Below, piece by piece: positions 1-6,840 of a DNA stretch of 64,000 nucleotides. A program made the translations under genes and the position numbers. The stretch is from an uncultured Bacteroidia bacterium (lineage in GTDB: Bacteria; Bacteroidota; Bacteroidia; Bacteroidales; UBA932), in contig CADAIT010000001.1 of the NCBI GenBank assembly GCA_902788095.1, positions 225,916 through 289,915 on the forward strand, read 5' to 3'. Below the pieces are notes generated by a model. That model did no database searches. It was not told where the DNA came from and was given only the letters and a program-made list of their open reading frames with translations. How positions within the stretch are numbered: the stretch's first letter is position 1; each line of letters starts with the position of its first letter.

Positions 1-1345
1 ACAGGATGTACATGCCACTGAGCGAGGAAATTTCCGGAGCAGGGCCCGCGACCTTTACGCACAAATCCGTGCTGCGCTGGTCGATGTAGAGGCGGCCGGC
101 CTGGAAAATGGCCCCCCGGTCCGGAGCATAGAAGTCGGCCAGGACCACATAGTTGTTCAGGAAACGGTAGAAATACTTGTTGAGGCGCAACACTTTGTCC
201 ACTTCCTCGATGGAGAGGGCGTTGGCTTCCTCCGCCTTGTCTTTTTCCAGCAGGTCCAGCAGAACGGCTTTCTTGTCCTCTTTCAGGATGGTCTTGATGC
301 AATCCAGCCCCAGGGCCTCCACTTCGGTGCCTTTCTTGGCTTCCATCCAGGCCACATAAGGGGCGAATGAATCCACGAGCGCGTTCCATTCGGCCTCGCC
401 GATGGTCTCCTTCTTCACGTCCACAAGCGCCACGACAGCGTCGATGGCGGCCTTCCAGGCGGGGTTCACCGCCTTCAGGTCCAGCTGGCCGTCCGCAGCG
501 GGCTTGGCCAGGGGCTGCAGGGCAATCTCGTCCGCGGCGGCAGCCAGGTTGCCCTCAATGGCGGCAATCTTGTCCACGCTCACCCCCACGGCCTCGGCCG
601 ATGCGGCATCGAAGCCGATGAGTTTGCAACGCATGAAATAGTCGGCCACCTTGTCCTTGACGGCATTTACGGCAGCTAGGGCATCCGCGGTCTTGTCACC
701 GTACGGGAACACTTCCTTGGTGCCGGCGGCCTGCCAGGCGACGTAATCCGCACAGGCGGTGTAGAACGCCTCCACATGGTCAGTCGTGATGCCGGGCACT
801 CCGCTGCGGTCCATGGCCGATGCGATGCCGGCAATGGTCTCGATGAGCTTGGCCGTGTCTTCGTCAGCGGCGCTGGCCGGCGTAATGATACCGTCGCCGT
901 TGAACTGCGTCTGCGCGAAAATTTTCACATTGTCCGCGGTGTCCTCCAGGCCGATAGTGTCTTTTTCCAGCTGAAGGTTTTTCAGTATCTGCCTGGCCGA
1001 TGCCTGCAGGCGGGCGCCGTCCGGGTCTTCCGTATTGAAGTCCGACAGGGGCAGGCTGTCGTTTTCCTTCAGGAGGTCATCGGCATTTTTTACTACGCGC
1101 GTAAGCCACTCGGCCGTCCTGATGACCTCGTCCACGCGGATTTTTCCGTCATTGTCGGTGTCGATGAGCTTCAACGTGGGCTCGTCGAATTCCAAACCGC
1201 TGGTAGGGCAGCTGAGCACCGTCCAGAGTTTGCGGTCCAGTTCTCCCAGATGGCGGATGTCTTCCCCGCTCTGGATGTTGACGCGGACAGTCCCCCCGAC
1301 GGAGGCGAACTTCCAAGGATAGGATGTATTGGCAGGTTTTTTCAT
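1..1345 (-). CDS. Large EF-hand-containing hypothetical protein (C-terminus outside window)
   Basis: Open from an ATG at 1345 to the window edge on the minus strand without a stop, so about 448 residues of the N-terminal part are seen. No signal peptide. Around residue 50-65 there is a canonical EF-hand loop, DTDNDGKIRVDE, with acidic residues at loop positions 1, 3, 5 and 12 and Gly at 6; a second, degenerate one (FNGDGIIT) follows near residue 130. The rest is alanine- and lysine-rich and predicted helical. Calcium binding is an inference from the loop; the overall function is unknown. It is divergent from rpsU and the two share a short promoter region. Confidence 0.75.
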   Translation of the reverse strand, partial: MKKPANTSYPWKFASVGGTVRVNIQSGEDIRHLGELDRKLWTVLSCPTSGLEFDEPTLKLIDTDNDGKIRVDEVIRTAEWLTRVVKNADDLLKENDSLPLSDFNTEDPDGARLQASARQILKNLQLEKDTIGLEDTADNVKIFAQTQFNGDGIITPASAADEDTAKLIETIAGIASAMDRSGVPGITTDHVEAFYTACADYVAWQAAGTKEVFPYGDKTADALAAVNAVKDKVADYFMRCKLIGFDAASAEAVGVSVDKIAAIEGNLAAAADEIALQPLAKPAADGQLDLKAVNPAWKAAIDAVVALVDVKKETIGEAEWNALVDSFAPYVAWMEAKKGTEVEALGLDCIKTILKEDKKAVLLDLLEKDKAEEANALSIEEVDKVLRLNKYFYRFLNNYVVLADFYAPDRGAIFQAGRLYIDQRSTDLCVKVAGPAPEISSLSGMYIL

Positions 1346-1395
1346 ACGTATAGATTTAAGATAACATTCTTGTTACCACAAATATAGCAAATAAT

Positions 1396-1426
1396 TTTGT
1401 GCATTTGCAATTTTTTTCTACCTTTG
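1396..1426 (+). promoter_or_regulatory. Bacteroidetes-type promoter of rpsU
   Basis: A TTTG at 1396-1399, 19 bases, and TACCTTTG at 1419-1426 match the Bacteroidetes housekeeping consensus. Transcription should begin about 50 bases before the rpsU start, leaving room for the strong Shine-Dalgarno. Confidence 0.7.
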
Positions 1427-1462
1427 CAGTCCATTTCCCCAAAAGGGATTACTTACAAGACA

Positions 1463-1472
1463 AAAGGAGGTG
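1463..1472 (+). promoter_or_regulatory. Strong Shine-Dalgarno of rpsU
   Basis: AAAGGAGGTG is a 10-base complement of the 16S rRNA 3' end, with its GGAGG ending 10 bases before the ATG. It decides the start at 1481 rather than an upstream in-frame codon at 1397. Bacteroidetes genes normally lack such a site; rpsU is the known exception because bS21 helps sequester the anti-Shine-Dalgarno in these ribosomes. Confidence 0.85.
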
Positions 1473-1480
1473 TAAAAGCA

Positions 1481-1675
1481 ATGATCATCGTACCCATCAA
1501 AGAAGGCGAAAACATCGAGAGAGCACTGAAGAAATTCAAGCGCAAATTCGAAAAGACCGGAGCCGTCCGCGAGATGCGTTCCCGCAAGAACTTTGAAAAG
1601 CCTTCCGTGAAAAAGCGCATGGCGCTGCAAAAGGCTATCTATGTTCAGCAGCTTCGTCTCAAAGAGGAGCAGTAA
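1481..1675 (+). CDS. rpsU: Ribosomal protein bS21
   Basis: A 64-residue basic protein of the small ribosomal subunit. It has the family hallmarks: N-terminal IIVPIKEGENIERALKKFKR, an Arg/Lys-rich middle and a KKRMALQKA helix, and its length is normal for the family. It is monocistronic: its own promoter and a hairpin terminator bracket it. In Bacteroidetes, bS21 (with bS6 and bS18) covers the anti-Shine-Dalgarno; ribosomes lacking bS21 can translate mRNAs with strong sites, so the perfect site here fits autogenous control. Confidence 0.96.
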   Translation: MIIVPIKEGENIERALKKFKRKFEKTGAVREMRSRKNFEKPSVKKRMALQKAIYVQQLRLKEEQ

Positions 1676-1700
1676 TTGCCTTTACCCCTTTTTTCAATAA

Positions 1701-1728
1701 CCGGAACCCCGCAGGGCTCCGGTTTTTT
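1701..1728 (+). terminator. Intrinsic terminator after rpsU
   Basis: A nine-base-pair stem with one mismatch (CCGGAACCC / GGGCTCCGG) and a CGCA loop is followed by six T residues. Confidence 0.8.
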
Positions 1729-1746
1729 CGTGCCTCTCCCCTTTTG

Positions 1747-1862
1747 TCAAAGGTTGGCGCCCCATTTGTCAAAAGTTGGATTTTGTGCCGCCAACCATTA
1801 ACACTCCATCGGCCCCAGAAGCCCCTCTAGCCCCTATTACGTGCAAAAGGCTGGCCATTTAA
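1747..1862. repeat. Left arm of a 116-bp REP-type inverted repeat
   Basis: By hand alignment this stretch is the reverse complement of 3943-4058 with about five mismatches in 116. It contains short internal palindromic modules: GTCAAA(A/G)GTTGG facing GCCAACC, and GTGCAAAAGGCTGGCC, which resembles half of the GCAAAAGGTTGG...CCAACCTTTTGC hairpin seen near 61.55 kb. It lies directly upstream of the RAYT transposase gene. Confidence 0.85.
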
Positions 1863-1883
1863 GTAAATGTTAAAAAATAACCT

Positions 1884-1915
1884 TTTGCAAAAGCAAAAAC
1901 CTTTTCTTATTTTTG
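1884..1915 (+). promoter_or_regulatory. Promoter of the RAYT transposase
   Basis: TTTG at 1884-1887, 20 bases, TATTTTTG at 1908-1915. The -33 element is part of CTTTTGCAAAAG, a palindrome related to the neighbouring REP modules. Confidence 0.6.
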
Positions 1916-1958
1916 CGTGTGAGTGGAGCAGGATGCCACGTACCCCGGCACTCTATGA

Positions 1959-2888
1959 GTGTCGATAAATGTTTATGTTATGTTACGTGTTATCCAAAGG
2001 GCTCTGCCCGACGGGAAAACTTATCCCGTTCAACCGTTCCACGTATGCCTGAAAGGCCTGGAACAAGCCATCCTTTGCCGCGACGATGAAGACTATGACA
2101 CCATGGTCAAGGTCATTTGTGTCTGCGCCCGCCGAAAAAACGTCATCGTTATCATCTACGGTGTTGTTTCCAATCATGCCCACATTGCCATTCTGGCTCA
2201 AAGTCAGGCCGATGCCGACGCCTATGGAGTGGAAATCAAAAAGATTTATTCCATGCTGTTCCAGAAGAAGTACAAGATTAACAATATCTTGCACCGGATA
2301 GAGACCAAAGCTCTTTGCTTGGACTCTGACCCCTATGTAAGGAATGTCCTTGCCTACATTCCTAAAAATGCGATGGACAATGGGGCCCTTGTACACGAAT
2401 ACCCTTGGAGCGGTTATCGGGCCATGTTTTCAGGAAAAGAGAAGGGTGGCAGGCCGGTCGCCCGTCTCACTTCCCGGGAAAAGTTGGCTATAATGCACAC
2501 CGCCGATAACCTGTCCGATGTCCCATGGTTGCTGGACAAGGATAATTACTTGATCCCCGGTAGTTTCTGTGATTGCGAATACCTGGAGCAGGCCTTTCAT
2601 CACGATCCCGGCTTTTTCCTCAGACTGGTTGGCGGCGTCAACGCTGAAGAGATGAAATACCAGCTGGAGGAAAAACCCTATAAAATGCAACCAGATTCAG
2701 ACTACTTCAAAACGGTCAGTGAGGTATGTCAGCGATGGTTTAAAACGGATATTGTCAACTTGAGTGACGGCCAAAAGATCAGGATTATACCATATTTATA
2801 TCGAACCACAAAAACAAGCCCTAAACAACTGGCGCGCATGCTTGGTATGTCGCAGCAGAGGATATGTGCCATTTTACGACAAAAATAA
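1959..2888 (+). CDS. REP-associated tyrosine transposase (RAYT, Y1/HUH family)
   Basis: 309 residues if the GTG at 1959 is used; an in-frame ATG at 1980 would shorten it by seven. The HUH metal-binding motif is SNHAHIAIL (His73 and His75). The likely nucleophilic tyrosine is Tyr97 in KKIYSMLF, followed by the RAYT-typical EYPWSGYRAMF near residue 147. The C-terminus carries a helix-turn-helix-like stretch, SPKQLARMLGMSQQRICAIL, that could bind DNA. RAYTs are single-copy, domesticated relatives of IS200/IS605 transposases that act on REP hairpins as single strands. Inverted REP-type repeats bracket this gene and the next, which supports the call. No transposase ends of IS200 type are otherwise seen. 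Confidence 0.88.
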   Translation: MSINVYVMLRVIQRALPDGKTYPVQPFHVCLKGLEQAILCRDDEDYDTMVKVICVCARRKNVIVIIYGVVSNHAHIAILAQSQADADAYGVEIKKIYSMLFQKKYKINNILHRIETKALCLDSDPYVRNVLAYIPKNAMDNGALVHEYPWSGYRAMFSGKEKGGRPVARLTSREKLAIMHTADNLSDVPWLLDKDNYLIPGSFCDCEYLEQAFHHDPGFFLRLVGGVNAEEMKYQLEEKPYKMQPDSDYFKTVSEVCQRWFKTDIVNLSDGQKIRIIPYLYRTTKTSPKQLARMLGMSQQRICAILRQK

Positions 2889-2889
2889 T

Positions 2890-2897
2890 TACCTTTG
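2890..2897 (+). promoter_or_regulatory. -7 box of the DUF362 lipoprotein gene
   Basis: TACCTTTG, 20 bases before the start codon and just after the transposase stop codon. A clear -33 element is not seen. Confidence 0.5.
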
Positions 2898-2917
2898 CTA
2901 GGCAAAAAACGTAAACC

Positions 2918-3907
2918 ATGAAAAAATTGATCCTATCCCTTGCTATCCTGGGCTTTGTCGCCTGTGGCACGTCTACCCAGACCACACGCACAGAGGCAGT
3001 TGCCCCCACCTCCAGCACAGAGAATCCGGAGGCCCCCGTAGTGTATTTCACCTCCCAGATTACCCCGGAGGGGCTGTTGAACATCTATAAGGCCCTGGGC
3101 TGCCAGCCGCAGGGGAAGGTAGGCATTAAAATCAGCACGGGAGAATCGGCCAAGACCGGTTATCTGCGCCCGGACTTCCTGGCCCCGCTGGCGAAGGCGG
3201 TCGATGGCACCTTCATTGAATGCAACACAGCCTATGGCGGCGCACGCATGAAGACGGCAGACCACCGTAAGGCCATTGCGGAAAGAGGCTTTGAGGCTGT
3301 GGCGCCCGTGGATATCATGGACGAGGAAGGAGACCTGCAAATCCCGGTGAAGGATACCAAACATATCAAGTATGACATTGTGGGAACGCATATCCGGAAC
3401 TACAACTTTGTCATCAACCTGGCCCACTTCAAGGGCCATGCGATGGGCGGCTTTGGCGGCGTTCTCAAGAACCAGAGCATTGGCTTTGCCTCTACGGCCG
3501 GCAAGTTCTATATCCACTCTGCCGGAGAGTCCTCGGACCACTGGATTACCGCGGAGCAGGATGCTTTCCTGGAGTCGATGGCCGCCGCAGCACAGGCCGT
3601 GGCCGATTATTTCGGCCCCAACATTGTCTATATTGATGTCATGAATAACATGTCCGTGGACTGCGACTGCGATGCCAATCCGGACCGGCCCCGCCTGGCG
3701 GACATCGGCATCCTGGCTTCTACAGACCCCGTGGCGCTGGACAAAGCCTGTCTGGACCTGGTCTTCAATTATCCCTCCACTCAGGACGATGACGCCGAGC
3801 CTCTCCAGAAAAGAATCAATCGCCAGCATGGCACGCATATCATTGACTATGCCGTCTCTATCGGCCTGGGCAGCGCAGACTACCGCATTGTGAACATCGA
3901 CAAATAG
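2918..3907 (+). CDS. DUF362-family lipoprotein
   Basis: 329 residues beginning with a lipoprotein signal peptide (lipobox FVAC, Cys16) and a Thr/Ser-rich linker. The body is of the DUF362 type, with conserved-looking NFVINLAHFKGHAMGGFGG near residue 165 and a cysteine-containing VDCDCDANPDRPRLADIG near 247. Such proteins are often fused or linked to ferredoxin modules; no 4Fe-4S ferredoxin domain is present here. The role is unknown. It sits with the RAYT inside one 116-bp inverted repeat pair and may be a passenger or simply a neighbour. Confidence 0.8.
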   Translation: MKKLILSLAILGFVACGTSTQTTRTEAVAPTSSTENPEAPVVYFTSQITPEGLLNIYKALGCQPQGKVGIKISTGESAKTGYLRPDFLAPLAKAVDGTFIECNTAYGGARMKTADHRKAIAERGFEAVAPVDIMDEEGDLQIPVKDTKHIKYDIVGTHIRNYNFVINLAHFKGHAMGGFGGVLKNQSIGFASTAGKFYIHSAGESSDHWITAEQDAFLESMAAAAQAVADYFGPNIVYIDVMNNMSVDCDCDANPDRPRLADIGILASTDPVALDKACLDLVFNYPSTQDDDAEPLQKRINRQHGTHIIDYAVSIGLGSADYRIVNIDK

Positions 3908-3942
3908 GCATCTCTGCCACATCGTTTGCAAAAGGTTGGTTT

Positions 3943-4058
3943 TTAAATGGCCAGCCTTTTGCACGTAATAGGGGCTAGAGGGGCTTCTGGGACCGATGAG
4001 GTGTTAATGGTTGGCGGCACAAAATCCAACCTTTGACAAAAGGGGCGCCAACCTTTGA
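3943..4058. repeat. Right arm of the 116-bp REP-type inverted repeat
   Basis: Inverted copy of 1747-1862, about 95% identical. Together with the preceding bases (3928-3943) it includes a hairpin with GCAAAAGGTTGG facing GGCCAGCCTTTTGC, which could also stop transcripts from the DUF362 gene. Confidence 0.85.
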
Positions 4059-4133
4059 TAAGTAGGGACAAGCGCGCGGAAAGCGGAGCCGCAATCATTG
4101 ACAGGGATGGGCGGAAATGTTGGGAGAAATTAT

Positions 4134-4141
4134 TATCTTTG
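4134..4141 (+). promoter_or_regulatory. -7 box of dnaX
   Basis: TATCTTTG ends six bases before the ATG at 4148, so the mRNA is predicted to start at or beside the start codon. No good -33 element is visible. Confidence 0.5.
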
Positions 4142-4147
4142 TATGTT

Positions 4148-5884
4148 ATGAGCGAATACATTGTATCGGCCCGGAAATATCGGCCGGATTCTTTCGAAAG
4201 CCTGATTGGCCAGGATACCATTGCCAGAACGCTGTCCAACTCCATCCGGAGAGGGCAGCTGGCCCATGCATACCTTTTCTGCGGCCCGCGTGGCGTGGGG
4301 AAAACCACCACGGCGCGTATTTTCGCAAAAATGATTAACTGCGCCAATCCCGGACCGGACATGCAGCCCTGCGGAGAATGCGAATCCTGCGTATCGTTCC
4401 AGGAAGGCCGTTCCTACTGCATACACGAACTGGATGCCGCCTCCAACAACTCCGTTGAGGACATCAAAACCCTGATGGAACAGGTGCAGGTGCCCCCGCA
4501 GGTGGGAAAATACAGCGTCTATATCATCGACGAGGTCCACATGCTGTCCCAGGCGGCGTTCAATGCTTTCCTCAAAACCCTGGAAGAACCGCCGGCACAC
4601 GCCATTTTCATTCTGGCCACCACGGAGAAACACAAGATACTTCCCACCATCCTGAGCCGCTGCCAGACCTATGATTTCAACCGGATCAGCATTCCGGACA
4701 TGGTGCGCAACCTGCGCGGCATCGCGGAAAAGGAAGGGGTTGCCATTGACGACGAATCCCTGCACGTAATAGCCTCCAAGGCGGACGGCGCCATGCGCGA
4801 CGCCCTCACCATCTTTGACCAGACGGTGGCCTTCTGCGGCACGCAGGTAAAATATGAGGACGTCATCCGTAACCTGAACGTCCTGGACTACGAATACAGC
4901 TTCAAACTGGTGGACGCCTTCCTGGCGGGAGACTATGCCACCGCTTTTCTGGTCCTGGACGAGATTCTGGCCAAAGGCTTCAACGCACTGCACTTCGTGG
5001 GTTCGCTCTCCAGCCACCTTCGCAACTTGGTCGTGGCCAAAACCGGAGGCCTGGAGCCCCTGCTGGAATTGCCCGAATCGCTGAAAAAACGCTATGCGGA
5101 GCAGGCGGGCCGCTGTTCGCACCAATTCCTCTACGATGCCCTCGGCATCACGACAGCCTGCGAGAGCGGATACAAGGCGGCCGTGAATCCGCGTCTGCAT
5201 ATTGAGTTCGCCCTCATGCGTCTGAGCTATCTGCTGGTCAAGCCCGCCGCGGCCGAGAACAAACCCGCCGCAACGGAAAATCATCCCGCCGCGACAGCAC
5301 CGGCAGCCGCAAAGCCGGCCGTAACGGAGACGAAACCTGCCGCCGCTGCAGCACCGGCGTCCGGCCCGGCCGAAAGCGAAAAAACACCGGCCGCCGCCAC
5401 GCCCCGCCGGCGTGTAGCCAAGACCGGCTCGGCCCTGTCCATGAGCGCCCTGCTGGAGGAAAAGCCGGAGGAAGCCGCTCCTGCCGATACGCCCGAACGG
5501 GCAGCCGCCCTCCCCGCAGACGAAACCGTCCGCCTGCAATGGAAGGAACTGGCCAAGCAGTACGAGAGCCGTCCCCGACTTGCCAGCATGCTGGCAACCG
5601 GCAGCATAGACGTCCGTGAAGAAGACGGAATCAAATACATCGACTTCTTCGTGCTCAATGAGGCACAGAAACAGTGGGTGGAAGAAAAACTCCTGAGGGA
5701 CTTGGAGAACAGAATCCGCGAACTCCTCGCCTGTTCCAAGGTGAACATCCTGGTATCGGTGACTCCCGTGGACGACTCGGCGGAAAAAGTTCCTTATATG
5801 CCGGAAGAAAAAGCCAAGGACCTGATGGAAAAGAACCCGGACGTCCGCGCCTTCGTGGCCGACATGGGGCTGGACACCAAGTAA
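4148..5884 (+). CDS. dnaX: DNA polymerase III subunit gamma/tau
   Basis: 578 residues, the clamp-loader ATPase of the replisome. N-terminal AAA+ module: Walker A GPRGVGKTTTARIF, a four-cysteine zinc module (CANPGPDMQPCGECESC), Walker B IIDEVHML and the sensor ILSRCQTYDF. A Pro/Ala-rich linker covers roughly residues 355-440, followed by a tau-like C-terminal region. The start at MSEYIVSARKYRPDSF fits the family; an upstream in-frame codon at 4055 would add unrelated residues. No slippery A-run for gamma frameshifting was noticed. lptB follows after 33 bases. Confidence 0.96.
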   Translation: MSEYIVSARKYRPDSFESLIGQDTIARTLSNSIRRGQLAHAYLFCGPRGVGKTTTARIFAKMINCANPGPDMQPCGECESCVSFQEGRSYCIHELDAASNNSVEDIKTLMEQVQVPPQVGKYSVYIIDEVHMLSQAAFNAFLKTLEEPPAHAIFILATTEKHKILPTILSRCQTYDFNRISIPDMVRNLRGIAEKEGVAIDDESLHVIASKADGAMRDALTIFDQTVAFCGTQVKYEDVIRNLNVLDYEYSFKLVDAFLAGDYATAFLVLDEILAKGFNALHFVGSLSSHLRNLVVAKTGGLEPLLELPESLKKRYAEQAGRCSHQFLYDALGITTACESGYKAAVNPRLHIEFALMRLSYLLVKPAAAENKPAATENHPAATAPAAAKPAVTETKPAAAAAPASGPAESEKTPAAATPRRRVAKTGSALSMSALLEEKPEEAAPADTPERAAALPADETVRLQWKELAKQYESRPRLASMLATGSIDVREEDGIKYIDFFVLNEAQKQWVEEKLLRDLENRIRELLACSKVNILVSVTPVDDSAEKVPYMPEEKAKDLMEKNPDVRAFVADMGLDTK

Positions 5885-5890
5885 CGATAT

Positions 5891-5917
5891 TGTCATTCTG
5901 AACGTAGTGAAGAATCT
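5891..5917. repeat. Dispersed 'TCATTCTGA...GAAGAATCT' repeat, copy 1
   Basis: TGTCATTCTGAACGTAGTGA followed by AGAATCT. It ends exactly at the lptB start codon, so it forms the whole leader. Related copies are at 32763, 50255 and 55854. Confidence 0.8.
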
Positions 5918-6721
5918 ATGAAACTCAGAGCGGAAAAACTGGTCAAGAAATATGGCGTCCGCACAGTAGTAAAGGGCGTTTCCATGGAAGTGCAACAGGG
6001 AGAAATCGTAGGCTTCCTGGGCCCGAACGGTGCCGGGAAAACCACCAGCTTCTATATGATTACGGGACAGGTCAAGCCCAACGGCGGCCGCATTTTCCTG
6101 GACGACGACGAAGGCAACACGGTGGAAATCACGGACCTTCCCATGTACAAACGCGCTCAGAAAGGGCTGGGCTATCTGCCGCAGGAGGCTTCCGTCTTCC
6201 GGAAGATGTCGGTGGAGGACAACATTCTCTCCGTGATGGAAATGTCGGCCAGCACCAAGGATATGACCAAGGAGCAGCGCCACGCGCGCATGGAACAGCT
6301 CATCGACGAATTCAACCTGTCCAAGGTGCGCAAATCACTGGGCATCCAGCTCTCCGGCGGTGAGCGCCGCCGCTGTGAGATTGCCCGCGCCCTGGCCGTC
6401 GATCCCAAGTTCATTCTCCTGGATGAGCCCTTCGCCGGCGTGGACCCCATCGCCGTGGAAGACATCCAGTACATCATCGCCAAACTGAAATACCGCAACA
6501 TCGGCGTTATTATCACAGACCACAACGTTGGCGAAACGCTGGCCATTACGGACCGCGCTTATCTATTGTATGAAGGGGTCATCCTGCAGGCCGGCACGCC
6601 GGAGGAACTGGCGGCCGACGAAGACGTGCGCACCAAATACCTGGGTTCCGGCTTCGTCCTCAAGCGTTCCAAGAGCGTGGAAAGAGCCCGTCGGGAAGTG
6701 GAACATGAGCACCATGTTTAA
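5918..6721 (+). CDS. lptB: LPS export ABC transporter ATP-binding protein
   Basis: 267 residues. The cytoplasmic ATPase that powers LptFG and pulls lipopolysaccharide from the inner membrane into the Lpt bridge. It shows Walker [10 protein letters not shown], the Q-loop [19 protein letters not shown] that typifies LptB, signature [16 protein letters not shown], Walker [17 protein letters not shown] and the switch histidine [11 protein letters not shown] basic C-terminal extension of about 20 residues is longer than in E. coli. It lies 33 bases after dnaX. Confidence 0.95.
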   Translation: MKLRAEKLVKKYGVRTVVKGVSMEVQQGEIVGFLGPNGAGKTTSFYMITGQVKPNGGRIFLDDDEGNTVEITDLPMYKRAQKGLGYLPQEASVFRKMSVEDNILSVMEMSASTKDMTKEQRHARMEQLIDEFNLSKVRKSLGIQLSGGERRRCEIARALAVDPKFILLDEPFAGVDPIAVEDIQYIIAKLKYRNIGVIITDHNVGETLAITDRAYLLYEGVILQAGTPEELAADEDVRTKYLGSGFVLKRSKSVERARREVEHEHHV

Positions 6722-6724
6722 AGT

Positions 6725-6741
6725 TTGGCACGGCACTTGCA
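6725..6741 (+). promoter_or_regulatory. Sigma-54-type promoter
   Basis: TTGGCACGGCACTTGCA matches the -24/-12 consensus, with the GG (6727-6728) and GC (6739-6740) elements separated by exactly 10 bases. Nothing is encoded downstream on this strand before the terminator at 6790, so the product would be a short RNA. Confidence 0.55.
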
Positions 6742-6751
6742 TTTAGCCAAA

Positions 6752-6828
6752 CCGGTTAATAGTTGGTTTAGTTAATAATTAAAATTAAAGGAGACGGATT
6801 CCACACGGGGTCCGCCTCCTTTTCTTTT
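6752..6828 (+). ncRNA. Candidate small RNA (sigma-54 promoter to terminator)
   Basis: If transcription starts about 12 bases after the -12 element, the transcript would be roughly 75 bases and end at the 6790-6828 terminator. It has no open reading frame of note and contains AAAGGAG just before the hairpin. This is an inference from promoter and terminator only; the terminator may simply serve lptB. Confidence 0.3.
6790..6828. terminator. Intrinsic terminator between lptB and ctp
   Basis: Stem GGAGACGGATTCC / GGGGTCCGCCTCC (13 pairs with G-T pairs or mismatches), loop ACAC, then a T-rich run. It separates convergent genes and has an A-rich opposite flank, so it may act in both directions. 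Confidence 0.75.
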
Positions 6829-6840
6829 CCGGACAGGGCC

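Noticed and set aside
776-1387. 203-residue plus-strand frame
   Set aside because: Shadow of the EF-hand gene on the other strand.
1955-1980. ATG at 1955 as the transposase start
   Set aside because: It is in a different frame and closes without family similarity; the GTG at 1959 or ATG at 1980 is in frame.
4148-5884. Programmed frameshift for a gamma form of DnaX
   Set aside because: No A-rich slippery run with a following hairpin was found in the linker region.
4133-6283. 716-residue minus-strand open frame
   Set aside because: It is antisense to dnaX and lptB, has no promoter, and reads as low-complexity His/Gly/Arg protein. High GC leaves such frames open.
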